Shown here piece after piece: positions 1 to 40,547 of a stretch of DNA of 64,000 bases (positions are counted from its first letter, which is position 1; every line of letters starts with the position of its first letter). The position numbers and the translations under genes were made by a program. The notes below the pieces were generated by a model. That model did not search any database and was not told the origin of the DNA. It worked only from the letters and a program-made list of their open reading frames with translations. This stretch comes from Gonocerus acuteangulatus (lineage: Eukaryota > Arthropoda > Insecta > Hemiptera > Coreidae), in contig OX328128.1 in NCBI GenBank assembly GCA_946811695.1, forward strand, positions 78,014,960 through 78,078,959. Reading direction: 5' to 3'.

Positions 1-306
1 CCGAGAGTGAATTGAGGTCGGGGGTGTTAAAGAACACCCCAAGTCTTGAAACTACTGGGGTTGGATAGCACTTAGTGACAAACATTAACAATGTGTGATG
101 TACCTGATGTGAGGTTTTGCCTCAGTTGTAACCGACAAAGGATTAAGAAAAAATAATCATTTAAAGCTCTATATACAGAGCTTTTGTTTCATAAATAAAG
201 AAAAACAACAATGAATAGCAAAGATCATCATGTTTTCCAAAACACCTATAACTAAACTCTCTTTTATGATATTCGTTAAAGTAATTGGTTCTTTTCATTT
301 TTTCAG
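1..306. other. Intron sequence upstream of the first visible FAK exon
   Basis: No FERM-like coding segment is visible here. A polypyrimidine tract ending TTTCAG (301-306) serves as the acceptor for the exon beginning at 307. The 5' part of the gene (start codon, first FERM lobes) lies outside the window. Confidence 0.6.
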
Positions 307-29319
<29,013 letters not shown>

Positions 29320-29329
29320 TATAATAAAT

Positions 29330-29378
29330 CTTCCTCGGCGCTAATGGCCTAAATGTCGATGCACAGTAAAAAAAATAA
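29330..29378 (+). repeat. SINE 3' tail fragment
   Basis: CTCGGCGCTAATGGCC...GTCGATGCACAGTAAAAAAA resembles the 3' end of the SINE at 23107 (GGCGCTAATAGCC...GATGCGCCGTAAAA). The body is lost into the preceding (TA)n tract. Confidence 0.55.
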
Positions 29379-30004
29379 AAGAAATCTTCTTCTTTTTCTA
29401 AATAAAATAAAGACTTGCTACATTTTATCCTTTCTTATTGCTTTATTTGATAAATAACTGTTCCTCTGTGTGGTAATGAATTAGGTACACAAATTATTAA
29501 ATTAATATTTAGACAACGCCAAGATTGAACTTGTCTTCCAGTCGACAGTAATTAAATGATAAAGAGGCTGGACTTCTCTAGCAGTCGACCACAGTTGGAG
29601 CTCTGTAGTTCTCGACTTGTACAGCAGTCAACCGCATTAAAAGGGTTAATTAAAGGGGGATATTCTTGCACTTTCACTTTCAGATTACCAAGTGAACAAT
29701 GAGTCATTATTCTACCAAAGTGAAAGGTACATAATTTTGTTAGTAAGACTACGTCAATTTACTAACATCTAGTAAATACATTTTTTAACTCGCCAACGAA
29801 ATAATTTCACTTTCAAAACATTTTACAGTTGGGTCATTATACTTCCGGAACAGCTATATGTCATTACAGATCTTTTCATGCGTATCCACTTCCATTGATG
29901 TGTTTTTCTAGATAAATGATATATACACACACATATGAATATATACATGCACAGTATATATATTGTTGTTTTTTTTTGCTCTCCCCAGCAGTTATTTTTT
30001 TAAC

Positions 30005-30148
30005 GTTATATTTCGTAGGAATCACATTCTGCTTCATCAGGCAGTTGTCCAGTTTTTAATAACTTTTTTTTTAATTGATAATTTTAAAATGGACAGCTGT
30101 CTGATGAAGCAAGATGTGGTTCCTGTGAAATATCATGTGGAAAAACCA
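30005..30148. repeat. Imperfect palindrome beside (TA)n
   Basis: ATATTTCGTAGGAATCACAT...TGCTTCATCAGGCAGTTGTCCA pairs with the complementary text at 30090-30147. The loop is about 50 bases. CCCCAGCAAAGAAACCTC follows at 30191 and a TA array at 30251. Confidence 0.75.
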
Positions 30149-30244
30149 ACAGCTCGATTAATATCAAAGCCTTATTAATATCAAAACACTCCCCAGCAAA
30201 GAAACCTCAAACAGAATGTTTGTATGTATATGTGTGTATGTATG

Positions 30245-30250
<6 letters not shown>

Positions 30251-30291
<41 letters not shown>
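30251..30291. repeat. (TA)n microsatellite
   Basis: Pure TA run preceded by TGTATGTATGTATG. Confidence 0.95.
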
Positions 30292-30293
<2 letters not shown>

Positions 30294-30643
30294 ATACACA
30301 CACATATAGAAATTTCTTCATGTCCTCTAATGAAACCATTATTTACACATTTAAAAAAATATAAATCAGTTCATACCATGGATTTTGTTTTCTTTTTTAA
30401 TGGTAGAGTTGCTTCTGCGACGATTAGCGCCTTCATAATATATATAATATTTCTGATTCTTTAGTATTTATTTCATTTTTTCTTGATTTGCTCAGGTTTT
30501 TAGACGTTAAGACTTTTTCTTTTTATATATTTTTGTATTTCTTTCTTGTACTCTGTCTTTGTTCTTTTTTTCTAACAATGACGGTTGTGGGAACTGAGGA
30601 GTGAAGAGTGAGCATTTAGATATATTTACATGTGTATGAGTAT

Positions 30644-30645
30644 TT

Positions 30646-30718
<73 letters not shown>
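30644..30718. repeat. (TA)n microsatellite
   Basis: About 75 bases of TA with one break, followed by CATACACACAACATAAAACC. Confidence 0.95.
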
Positions 30719-30722
<4 letters not shown>

Positions 30723-33568
30723 CACACAACATAAAACCTTTTATTTGACTGTGAGTATCCTCTTCAGTCCTCAATAAATGATAACATATAGACTTTTTAA
30801 GTAAGTAACCTAAGCCAAATTTTTAGTGTTAGTAAAATTTTCCAATATTAATCGATTGGTGTTCAAAAATGCCTATTTGTTGCTGATATTTTTATTTATT
30901 TTATTGTTTTAATTAATAGTTAAGTTTTTTTTTATATAGAAATAATTTAATTTATGTTTTACCCTGTTTTTCTGTCTTTTGTAATGCTTAGAGCATTTTA
31001 TTTGATTTTTTGTGATACTTCTTTTTAAAGAATGCTCCATATTTCGTTGCAGAACATATTTCTATAAAATAAGTAGATAAAAAATATAAATATATATACA
31101 GCTAATAATAAACTGAAAAATGTCCTAGATATTTACTATATACTAAAGAGGTAATTAGAGCAAGCATATTAGCAAAATATTATGTAGTAAAAAATTTTCA
31201 AATATTTTAACTATTTAAATTTAAAAAAAATATAAAAAAAGAGAGACATTATATAAATTCTCTGTATTATATTTTTCTGATTGTAAGTACGAAAAATTAT
31301 TAAAATGTATATGTTCTAGTTTCTGATACTCCAAAATCATCTCCAAAGAACTCTCCGAGCTCTTCTAGAACTCTTCAAGTTTAGATAAAAACCTTTAGCT
31401 TACCATGTAGCCGTCTGTGATAAACCTCTTGTTCTATTCGTGAAAAATGTCCGTTGTCCTACCACGAGTATTTCTCCTTTCTATAAACCTCTTCTTGGCT
31501 CCTTTAAACATAACAAGCCAAAAAGATTTTGTTTTTTTGAAGTATCGTTATTACGAACTCGTGTACGAAAATATTTTAGACCTAGTCAATGTTTATATGT
31601 ATTATTAATATAAAAATTAGAATTTATATAAATAGTCTTTATATTTCAGATATTCTTTTTTTAATTGAAAACATTTTTTATTTTATAGATAGCTCATTTT
31701 AAATGTTATTTTTGTACATATGAAAATGTCTATAAGTCGTCTAGCTTTTATTCTAATTTCTGTAGTTATTATATAAATATATATATATTTGGCTGTACTA
31801 TGTATTATATGTAATATGTAAATCTCTGCTTGTAATAAATTCTTTTTTGTTTGTCCATGAAGAAAAATTAATTTTAATATTTTTTTAAACAATTCCTAAT
31901 AAATCCTGTTAAAAACCTTAAAGATTAGAAGAGAAATTTGTTAGATTTTAAAGACTCAGGCACACAGGACGCGATCTGTATCTGGCAAGCAGCGATGTCT
32001 GACTAAGGGTGGCAGGCGATCTACTTACAGTATAGCATCAGCCCTGTCAAACAAAGGACGATCTATCGCAAGAAGCTAGTCTTTATCGCTTTGTCAGGCG
32101 AAACAGTTGTAAAAAATTACAGATTTGTTGTGCGATCATTTTGGGTGAAGAAACTGAATTATTCATTGAAAATCATATGTTTTTATGTTTATGTGTTGTT
32201 TTAATAAAAAAATACATGACTTCTATCTCAATAGTTCATAGTATTCTAGCTAGTTAGCATTATTTAAATTACCAACAGTGTTGCTCACAAAGATATTGCG
32301 TCCCGAGTATTCTCGTCATAGCTGTATCTCTTGATTGTGAGCCCTCTTTAGCCTTGAGCGTGTACAGAGTGCTCTAGCAGGAATGGGGGATAATTGCTGG
32401 TTTAACCCTTAACTGGTAACATACAAATTTTAAATGTTATAAGTAACATGTGTCTGTGAGGCGTGTGAACGGTAAAAATGTTCTTGGGGCATTTTTTACA
32501 TTAAACTGTAAATAATAAAGGAGTAGGTTATTATAATAATAAATAAAAAGCATTTTCATTGCTACATTTTAAAATCACGTCTAAAAACAAGCAGTGGTTT
32601 CGGAATGAATTAGAAGGAGAAATATTGGGAAGAAAAGTAAGTAAACTTTGTTATAAATGGTTATTGTAGGTTTAGTGTGTACCTAAATTATAGTAAAGAA
32701 ATCGTTTCAAGTAATACACGTCGTCGTTCACGTAAGATAAACATGAAAAAGATGATTAGTAACAAGCGCCTAAGTAAAAAAAAAAAAAAAAAAAATGGGG
32801 GTACGTACGGCCGCTCTAGGAGAGGAAGTTTGGTCCGCCTGTGGAGGGAGTAGGCAGCTAGCCCACGTCGCATCGAAAAAGTTTAGTCTTAGTATGCTGG
32901 AGCTACATAAGCACATTCCGAAGCGAAGCAAGATCTTAGGCGCCACAACAGGAAGGTTTCATTAAGTGTTTTATGCACCTTGAAATTTTGCATGTATTAT
33001 TTTTGTGATCTACGGGTTCTGAAACGTGAAAGTTTCTAGTCTGTACTTCCAAATTGTGTCATGAGGTGAACCTCATAAGCAGGTTACCTCTATGGAAGTA
33101 GGGAAGAAATGCAGTAAAATGTAAAGAGAGATTAATCATAACAACGCAGAATACCAAGACCAAGTTTCCCGGCTTAATTCAATTTAAAAATTTTACAGAG
33201 CAAACCCCAACTTCTAATGAACCAATTTTTTTTTGTTTTTACAGCACACGTTCCTGATTGGTTGGTGGTCATGTCTGCATAGGTTTTTTTTTAAAGAAAC
33301 TAAAAATATTAGTAAAAGCCCATTCCTAATTTTCTTATTTAGTTTATTTTTACAATACATATTGTATCTTCAGATGCCCAGGATGGATACTGAGCTTTGT
33401 CCCAACAAACCAAAAATTAATAATTTGAGTACTATGTAAATCCTCCTCCAGATGATCTGATTTTGCTGATTAACAAATTTAATTCAATCATTTGTTAGGG
33501 AATGCTATTTAACAAGTTTTGTGGCAAAATAACAAAAACTTTAGTCACTATCTTATTATCAGACTCAC

Positions 33569-33571
<3 letters not shown>
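30719..33571. other. Gene-poor AT-rich DNA
   Basis: No convincing gene. It includes a possible small exon at 31321-31387 (see findings), a poly-A run at about 32777-32795 and a fragment of the dispersed repeat with GGTTCTGAAACGTG and GTGTCATGAGGTGAACC at 32995-33110. Confidence 0.5.
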
Positions 33572-33647
<76 letters not shown>

Positions 33648-33648
33648 G

Positions 33649-33736
<88 letters not shown>
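33572..33736. repeat. Long (TA)n array with TG interruptions
   Basis: TA repeat with ATATGTATAT interruptions at several places; no coding content. Confidence 0.95.
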
Positions 33737-33918
33737 GTAGTGATTTATTTATTAATTATTTAGAATGAGTATATTTGTTTGAGATGTAATAAAATTATTC
33801 CCCACATTGGGCGCCATCAATGTAGTGATTATTTATTTATTGAATAAAATATAATTTAATCTTGGGTCGTAATAGTTTCGAGCAAATTGGGATTGAATTT
33901 ATATATGTTGGAGAGATC

Positions 33919-33925
<7 letters not shown>

Positions 33926-33974
<49 letters not shown>
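33926..33974. repeat. (TA)n microsatellite
   Basis: TA run preceded by GATCACAACA, the same lead-in as the array at 3569. Confidence 0.95.
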
Positions 33975-33978
<4 letters not shown>

Positions 33979-34289
33979 GAAATCTCATAACATATATTTC
34001 TTATTTCTAACGTGACATTAAATTAGATTCTGGGAATTAGGAGTAATGCGACGAGAAAATCATTGGAGCATTGTGCAGGACATCTTTTGAACTGCGGAAT
34101 TATTTGCAAGGCTGATCTGCCTAAATGAGATAATTGTTTGATCTTTATAATCATATTTTTCTACGTACATTTTATACGTCCACATTGCAATACATTTTAA
34201 ATATAATAAAATTTTAATTAGTCTGAGCCCGTTAAGATCCTGAGATCCAAATAATAAAATACAAGAATCCATTTTAATAAACTTTATAG

Positions 34290-34291
<2 letters not shown>

Positions 34292-34374
<83 letters not shown>
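34292..34374. repeat. (TA)n microsatellite abutting a foldback element
   Basis: TA run that ends exactly where the 1.09-kb inverted-repeat element begins (GGGTGTCCC at 34375). Confidence 0.95.
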
Positions 34375-34378
<4 letters not shown>

Positions 34379-35464
34379 GTCCCAGTATATGTGTCCACCC
34401 CCTTTTCCTCCTAGAGTTGTTGGAATTTCGAAATGAAACTTGGTAGGTCTTAGTTATGTTGCATGAGGTTTCTTTTAAAGGTTTAGTTGACTTTGTAACA
34501 TTCTCCAGTTTTTCTCCAGCGCATCTAACTCTTGATTTTCTAATGGCGGCAGGTCATTTTTATGACGAATTCTGATAGAAAATTTAATTTTAAGACTAAG
34601 TTATTCCGAGACATCTTTTGATCCGACGCACCGTTTGCGCGTAAATCGCAAAAAACTGAAAAATATCGCCCTTTTGTAGACAAATTCCTATTTATCACTG
34701 AAACCAAGCCTTGTACGTAAAAACACCTCGATACAAACGTTGTGGCCTATTAATTTTCCTTTCAGGTGATACCAATATCAAAGTTGTAGGTTTAATATTT
34801 AACGGGATATTATGAATGAAAAATAAACCTTAAAAGTTTTAAAAAGTAACAATTCAGAAAATCGATATGAATAGAAAAAAAAGTAGCTGACATAAACAAT
34901 AAAAAGAAAGTACTTATTTACTTTATGAAAAAAAGTATATAAAAATTATTATAAAACAGAACAGAATAAATTTATTTTTCCATATGAAATTATTATATCA
35001 TAAAACTAAAAAAAAAATTTGCCTTTGTTTTCATTCATAATACCCCGTTAAATATTTAATCTACAACTTTGATCTTGGTATCATCTGAAAGGAAAATTAA
35101 TAGGCTACAACGTTTACATTGAGGTGTTTTTACGTACAAGGCTTGGTTTCAGTGATAAATAGGAATTTGTCTACAAAAGGGCGATATTTTTCAGTTTTTT
35201 GCGTTTTACGCGCAAACGGTGCGTCGGATCAAAAGATGTCTCGGAGTAAATTAGTCTTAAAATTAAATTTTCTATTAGAATTCGCCATAAAAAATACCTG
35301 CCGCCATTTGAAAATCAAGAGTTAGATGCGCTGGAGAATGTTACAAAGTCAACTAAACCTTCAAAAGTAACCTCATGCAACATAACTAAGACCTACCAAG
35401 TTTCATCTCGGAATTCCAACAACTCTAGAAGGAAAAGGGGGTGGACACATATACTGGGACACCC
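34375..35464. mobile_element. Foldback/MITE element with ~470-bp inverted arms
   Basis: Termini GGGTGTCCCAGTATATGTGT and its exact complement at 35445-35464. The arms match almost throughout, leaving a central ~120 AT-rich bases around 34920. Frames inside (for example 35119-35325) come from one arm and are not genes. The TA array on the left may be its target. Confidence 0.88.
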
Positions 35465-35689
35465 TGTATATTGTAATGATCTAGGTGCTCTAGAAAGAGT
35501 CAGTTTCTGGCATAGCAAAGAGTAGCATTCCTGTACAATAAGTCCAGCACAAATATTATTTTTCTCAAACAACTAAATTATTGAAAAAGAAAGCAGTTCT
35601 TATCTTGGCAGTGTTTATTTTTAAAAAGGAAGTGTGAATTATAAAATATCTCGGCTAGGAGCGATAAGGCATAGAAAAGTACAAGTTCC

Positions 35690-36010
35690 CAGCAGAAGCA
35701 CACAGGTGTCCCGCAGGTGTTTCCTGTTTACTCCGATACGTCTTGCCTGTCCGGCAAGACGGGAGTCTCCAGGTATGATGGGAGTAGCGCCTATAAGAAG
35801 GGCCTCCCCCTACCACTCTTTCTCATTCGAGCACCAGAGACGGACGGCACACGATCTCATTTGAGCCAGCGAAGGGCGAGAGCACGCTGATCGCACTTCC
35901 CATCAGCCGGCAGCCGACTTCATCTTCACTCTATGACTTAGCAGCGACCATCATTCTCCTCAACATGCCGACATAACTACTACCAGTCTGCCTCTTCACT
36001 TCCAGAACAC
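35690..36010 (+). promoter_or_regulatory. GC-rich promoter-like segment, possibly a solo LTR
   Basis: A GC-richer island. It has GCCTATAAGAAG (35788-35799), then CTCATTCGAGCACC about 25 bases later and dense TC-rich text, resembling a TATA plus initiator arrangement in an LTR. No retroviral-type genes lie beside it and the LTR ends were not found, so this is tentative. Confidence 0.25.
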
Positions 36011-36674
36011 AATCCGCATCATAAGCTGAGCATACCTCAATAACTGCCAATATTCAATTAAATTCAATATAAAAGCTAGCAAAAAATTCAATAATTATAT
36101 TTTAGTATATAAGCGTAATATTTTAATTAAGTGCTAAGTTTTCTTTAATACCCCAACATTGATACAATTATGTGAGTCAAGCACCTTTTTAATTTATATA
36201 TTTAATTTAGTATCACAGTCATAAATGATATTTTATTTGAATATAAGTCATTTGTTTCCAATTCTATCTTATTTACTATGAACCTTTCTCCTGGTATTTA
36301 ATATGGTCTCAACACATAAAAGGACAGGTGGTATGAAGTGGTTATAATTTAATATTTCTCGTGCTTTTCTTTCAAGAAATTTATTAAATTAATTTAATTA
36401 TTCAAATTGAATAAATAATAGTTTTATTCATAAATCCGTATGTGGCGAATTTGGTAATATTAAATGAACCCCGAGATATAGTGAAAATATAATTAGAACC
36501 TTTTCAAGTCACTTTTTCTTTAAAAAATTTAAATATAATTCATTTTAATTAATTTTCTTTTTCTTGTCGAAACAAAAACACCACAATATATACATAAATA
36601 AAGATATAAATCAATTTTAATGGTGGTAATTTACGATATCTAGTAGGTAGGATCGATGAAAATTTGAAGGAATT

Positions 36675-36805
36675 AAAGCAAGGATGGATGAGGGTTTGGT
36701 GTTGCTGGGGTATAAATGGATTAGTGTTTGGTGTTGCTGGGGTATGGATGGATTAGTGTTTGGTTTTGATGCTGTTGGATGGATGAGGGTTTGGTGTTGT
36801 TTAAG
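36675..36805. repeat. Short G/T-rich tandem repeat
   Basis: Three to four imperfect copies of GGATNAGNGTTTGGTGTTGC plus TGGGGTAT, just beyond the stop codon of the minus-strand gene. Confidence 0.7.
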
Positions 36806-36807
36806 AT

Positions 36808-37743
36808 TCAGGAAGCATATTTCTGTAGCTCTTTTTTAAGGTCCGATTTGCACATGCATTGTTGGACTGCATCGTACAAAGTAACCACTTCGGGTTTGAC
36901 CAAGCTAGAACTGTCCTTCATGAGGGAGAAGAGAACAGGATAAGCAATCCTGTCCTGATTGCAGTGAGGTAATTTCTTAACGAAGTTGACGATATTGTTC
37001 ACATTGCTACGCTTCCCATAGTCTGTGAAAGATTACGTCACTATTCCAGCGAGAAGGCTGACGTCCTTAAGCTGTTTGAAGATGTTCAAAGCTTCTCCCG
37101 ACTTCCCGTTGCTTATTTCTGAAACACACAGCTTGATGTAGGTCTTCTTCAGTTCTTCTTGAGTCTTCGATATGAGAAGAGAGAGGCTTTGAAGTTCTGT
37201 CGTCAGTTGGTCAATTTTCTTCTTGAATTCTTCAGAAAGCGATGTCTTCACGTTGTCGATGTCCTTCTGATATTGCTGGAGGAGGCTGTCGTAGGCGCTT
37301 TTCCACTTAGCTATCTCCTCCAATGATGCAGAACTTGAAGAAGCGTTTCTGAAGCCGTCTCCTAGCTCTTTGACGCCACATTGGATCAACTTGAGCCAAG
37401 AGTTGCAGTTATCATCTGATTCTTCGCTGAAGTCGCATATACCTTGTTCTGTCGAACTGGCGTTGTTCATTATATCCTTGATCTGATCTCTCAGTTTGAC
37501 CAGCTCGTCTTTGGAGACTGAGCATTTGGTTCGGTTCTTCACCGGAGGTTCCAAAAGAAATATCATCGTAGGGACTGGATTTAGGATTTCGTCCAGGTGT
37601 CCGTCGACTTTATCAAACTCTTCAACAATCTTCTGATAAAGGTGCGAAATATTGGGATCTTCGATTTTGATTGGCTTGATCTGAGAAGATGATTGAATGC
37701 TGAACAGCAGCATAATCAGAGCTGTAGCAAATGTGCTATGCAT
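36808..37743 (-). CDS. Secreted alpha-helical protein with an in-frame stop
   Basis: Unrecognised protein. I take Met at 37743 as start because a signal peptide (HSTFATALIMLLFSIQSSSQ) follows directly; an upstream ATG at 37773 would add ten polar residues. The mature part is helical and charged, with Cys in KCSV, GICDF, DNCNSW, IQCGV and KLCVS, one NRT sequon, and a likely coiled coil around QQYQKDIDNVKTSLSEEFKK. After 236 residues the frame meets TAA (37035-37033). It then stays open in the same frame for 74 codons (including HCNQDR and QQCMCKSD) to a second TAA at 36808-36810. So it is either a recent nonsense allele, a readthrough gene or a sequence error. Single exon; no neighbour suggests a role. 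Confidence 0.75.
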
Positions 37744-38224
37744 TTTGAGGTGATCCGACAGTCCTTCAAACAAATCTTCAAGTCTTTATTTCCATGTAAC
37801 AAAAAAACATAAAGAAACAAATGAGTTTTGTTTTAATTTTTCTCAAAAAATATTACCTCGTACATAATTCATTTTATTAACCTTATCAAATATACAAAGT
37901 CCAGGAAAGACGTAATCTTAACACGATTCAATAGCACTTTTATTCCCAGTTTCTTTTGGAATGTTCGGAAAGTGTTACAATTTGGTTTTCAAGCTTCTTG
38001 ATATTTTTGTGGAAATCTTACATTAATAAACTAGTTTTACTCTTAATTAAAATAAAACGCCTACTAAGTATAGACGCTTATTTATCAGAATACAACTCTA
38101 AGCGCAAGGGGCTCTACCCTCCTTCTACTAGACTTCAGGTCGTTCTTAAGGGACGCTTTATCACAAACATAAAATAATACTAACTCATATTACTTCGCTA
38201 GTAATGACAAATTCTAAAATGAAT

Positions 38225-38700
38225 AAAAAACAGCATCAGTCGATAAAAAAAGTCCGTCAAGCAGGAGCTGCATAACTAAGCACTTTCCTCAGAATTTGGG
38301 TAGTGTAGACTGCATTCCTGAATAATTTGCTAATCCTACATAAATAAAATAAAAACATGAATAGTTCTCTTTTAATTTTGTAACGAGTAACTCCTCAATT
38401 ATTGATTTTGTAATTAATTTGCTTCCAGAATTATGTTTAATCATGGTACTACCATGGTACTACACTACTTAATAAATACAAAAAAAACTTCATAATTTCG
38501 TCTTTTGATCTGACGCAGGAACAGGATGCAGTCCCACTAGTAGTAGAAAGTTCTCCTTGTGGCAGCATTGCGAACCTACGTCTGGCGGGCTAATTCTATT
38601 GAAATATAGTACAAAGCAGCCCCCAATTCCGGTTGACCGATTTAGTTCATTTTTACAACACAATTTTTCACACAAGATGTCTACATCTGTTTGTGGTGAT
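38225..38700 (+). repeat. Composite dispersed repeat
   Basis: AAAAAAGTCCGTCAAGCAGGAGCTGCAT... (inverse of 8450-8640) is followed by GATCTGACGCAGGAACAGGA...CTACGTCTGGCGGGC, the inverse of 6100-6210, and one CCGATTTAGTTCATTTTTAC unit edge. No gene. Confidence 0.6.
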
Positions 38701-39213
38701 CGAAATGCCAAGAGGGAGCTGTCCAATTGTTGGACAGCCGCAACCCCGATTCCCTTGACAAATATTTAAATTTCAACAATAAGATAAATACTAATACAAA
38801 TGTCACATCATCCGATAAACCCAGAGCATTTAAAAATGTTCCCTGATCAGTTACGCACATTTACGCACCTGATTCTTTTGATAACTAGAAAACTATTTTT
38901 AAAACCATGTTTTAGTGGTAAGAAAACCTGCAATTTTATGCATAACATTTTATGGTTTTTTTTTGTTTTTTTTTTTTCAATTTTTAAAACTCAATATTTA
39001 AATAAGAAAAATGTCAAGTAGATATTTTATAACATGTTTAGATAATTTAAAATAGTAAAATATGTTATTTACTATGTGTAGAGGCCGACATAATGGTCAA
39101 AGAATAAATGAAAAGAACCGTTTTATCAGCAAGTCAAAAAATCACAGGCTTGCGTTTGAGTTAATCCGTTTTAGAGTATTCAAATATTTTTTTGCTCACC
39201 TTAACATAAATAT

Positions 39214-39444
39214 TGAAGCATATACGTAAATAAGGGGGGGGGGAGGCTGAGACGGATGCAGCCCCTCCCCCGAAATTTACCCCTAAAATAAATTAAATAA
39301 AATCACTTAGTTCATGAAAAGTACTTTATTTTGGGCATAATAGCGTTTTAGTTGCCTAAAACTATTCCAAGTTCCAAGATTGTTAGTATTCCATACCCCG
39401 GAAATGGTACTCCCCCCCGAAAGTATTTCCTATATACGCCCATG
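39214..39444. mobile_element. hAT MITE of the CATGGGCGTATAT family (diverged copy)
   Basis: The right end TATATACGCCCATG is intact. The interior shares AATAGCGTTTTAGTTGCC, AAACTATTCCAAG and GTTAGTATTCCATACCC with the copies at 45768 and 48700. The left end is degenerate, and no target duplication is seen. Confidence 0.75.
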
Positions 39445-39544
39445 AAAGTCCCCACTTTTGAGACCATAATTCAGAAAGACTTCTGTTTACATTTTAATAG
39501 GTTTTACATCATTCTGTCGATATAAAATATTTCAATTTTTTGCC

Positions 39545-39618
39545 CACTGTGGTGGGATTCGAACCCACCATCTCCCGCATGAGAATCTAAGGCGTTAGCC
39601 ACTAGACCACGGGGAGAC
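39545..39618 (-). repeat. tRNA-like SINE head or tRNA pseudogene
   Basis: On the minus strand: CCGTGGTCTAGTGGCTAACG (A box) to GGTGGGTTCGAATCCCACC (perfect T arm with B box). Very similar to the SINE head at 23107. The acceptor strands do not pair, so a working tRNA is unlikely. No SINE body follows. Confidence 0.6.
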
Positions 39619-39692
39619 CCTACAACCCATTTTAATTAACATTCTAAAAACAATCAAATTAAAAAAAAAAACAAAAAAAATATTTAAAATAT

Positions 39693-40125
39693 TTAGCTGT
39701 TACCCAGTGTGCCATGCTACACCTACTTTCTGCTCATGACTCTCCCCATATCAAGATCTACTTGATAGCTAGTTGTCTATACTCAGTTACGAAAATCGGT
39801 CAAACGTTGTGAATTTGTTTTAGTTCATAATGAAACCGGCAGAGGCCAGCACAACAGCACTTCATCTAACAGCCGACAGAGGCCAGTAGTAGTCGATTCG
39901 AAATGGCCGCCACAATCTGAATTGTTCAGTGTAGCCAATTTTTTTTTAACAAAACTTTTGACCTAATGACCAAATTTTGAATTTTGACTATTTTGACCTA
40001 GCCTAGGAGATTTCTCGTATCAAGAACAATATCGGTCAAACGGTGTAGATTTGTATAAGGAACAAACAAACAAATAAATACATAAACCAATAAACAGACA
40101 GACACGTGATTTTTATATGTATAGA
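39693..40125 (-). mobile_element. Possible Helitron-type fragment
   Basis: The minus strand begins TCTATACATATAAAAATC after A, as in the Helitron at 26616-27444. It ends near GGGTAACAGCTAA, a CTRR-like end but without the expected following T. The interior has two AATCGGTCAAACG blocks. Tentative. Confidence 0.35.
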
Positions 40126-40547
40126 TTTGACATACCTTTAAAACGTCTTTTCCCGGCGAGTCAGGTATATATGTGGTAGATCAGGTGCATCTGTCAAGAG
40201 TATATAAGATCTACGTAATCTTATCAGAAGAAAATGATAACAGAATCAAAACAGTTTTTCCAATCCTATAATGAAGTATATCGGTTCTTATATTCGATCT
40301 TATGAACTCTTACAATTCTGATCGATTTAAATTTATGTTTCATATTTACAAATGGACTATTGTAAAGGCACTAAAAACAAGTGTGAGTCACAGGAGCTTC
40401 GTCATCTTGGCGCGTTTCCGATCTTTTCCCTATAGCCTGTTCAGATAAACAGGAAAGTTCAATGCCCCATGCGCGAAATTTTGAGGAAATGTTCTTAACG
40501 GTTCCACTATTTGCAAACTCCCATTTTAAGGGAGAACACGATACGCG

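Noticed and set aside
35119..35325. 68-residue protein
   Set aside because: It lies in one arm of the 1.09-kb foldback element.
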